A stretch of 64,000 nucleotides of DNA. Source: Brassica napus. Taxonomy: Eukaryota > Streptophyta > Magnoliopsida > Brassicales > Brassicaceae. Below, piece by piece: positions 60,871 through 64,000 of the stretch; the stretch's first letter is position 1, and each line of letters begins with the position of its first letter. The stretch covers positions 1,426,001-1,490,000 of the forward strand of contig NC_063435.1 in NCBI RefSeq assembly GCF_020379485.1, read 5' to 3'. The notes beneath the pieces were generated by a model. That model had not been told where the DNA came from. It saw only the letters and a program-made list of their open reading frames with translations, and did no database searches. The position numbers and the translations under genes were made by a program.

Positions 60871-64000
<3,130 letters not shown>

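Overview
The window is nuclear DNA of a flowering plant, almost certainly a member of the Brassicaceae close to Brassica or Raphanus. Genes are split by short GT-AG introns, intergenic DNA is very A+T-rich, and the single-copy genes match, in order and orientation, the order I recall for Arabidopsis thaliana chromosome 5 around At5g14390-At5g14610. The homologues are: ABHD17-type hydrolase remnant, CYP724A1, RGLG E3 ligase, SURF2, GT17 glycosyltransferase, APRF1 WD40 protein, FLOE2/DUF1421, NRT2.7, a 74-residue membrane microprotein and the DEAD-box helicase RH46. Several genes I recall between these in Arabidopsis are missing, as expected for a fractionated post-hexaploid Brassica block.

Layout. 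1-1006: degenerate repeat DNA and three exons of a broken hydrolase gene. 1066-9610: about 54 copies of a ~155-bp A+T-rich satellite with a higher-order duplication. 10760-13824 (+): CYP724A1 with a MITE in its last intron. 14643-17110 (-): RGLG. 17795-19091: a Helitron. 19681-21142 (-): SURF2. 21783-23567: a TIR element with TTA target duplication carrying pieces of at least three unrelated genes (MOS11-like, isopropylmalate isomerase small subunit, KAS II). 26327-27903 (+): GT17. 28475-34389: a turbulent zone with an ACC synthase relic and three ~1.16-1.2 kb tandem units interrupted by a minisatellite-bearing hAT and a Mutator-like element. 34682-36849 (+): a papain-fold gene with a damaged active site. 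37783-39313: a broken Q-rich gene and a BAM receptor-kinase tail. 39697-41012: second Helitron. 41231-46262 (-): two recent copies of a UPF0725/DUF626 gene. 46691-47260 (-): unidentified intronless ORF. 48833-50846 (-): APRF1. 52346-52642: tRNA-derived SINE. 52907-54965 (-): FLOE2-like. 55846-57370 (-): NRT2.7. 58615-58839 (+): microprotein. 60871-64000 (+): RH46, cut by the window end.

The ancestral genes do not form one pathway; they are ordinary housekeeping, hormone and nitrate genes. CYP724A1 belongs to brassinosteroid side-chain oxidation, RGLG to ubiquitin signalling, SURF2 and RH46 to nucleolar or RNA work, APRF1 to COMPASS-type chromatin control of flowering, FLOE2 to water-responsive condensates, and NRT2.7 to seed vacuolar nitrate loading. 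The lineage-specific material lies between them: satellite, gene-capturing transposon, nested transposons with readable target duplications, and young tandem duplicates. Exon boundaries were derived by hand from frame, GT-AG sites and family knowledge; no search or alignment program was run.
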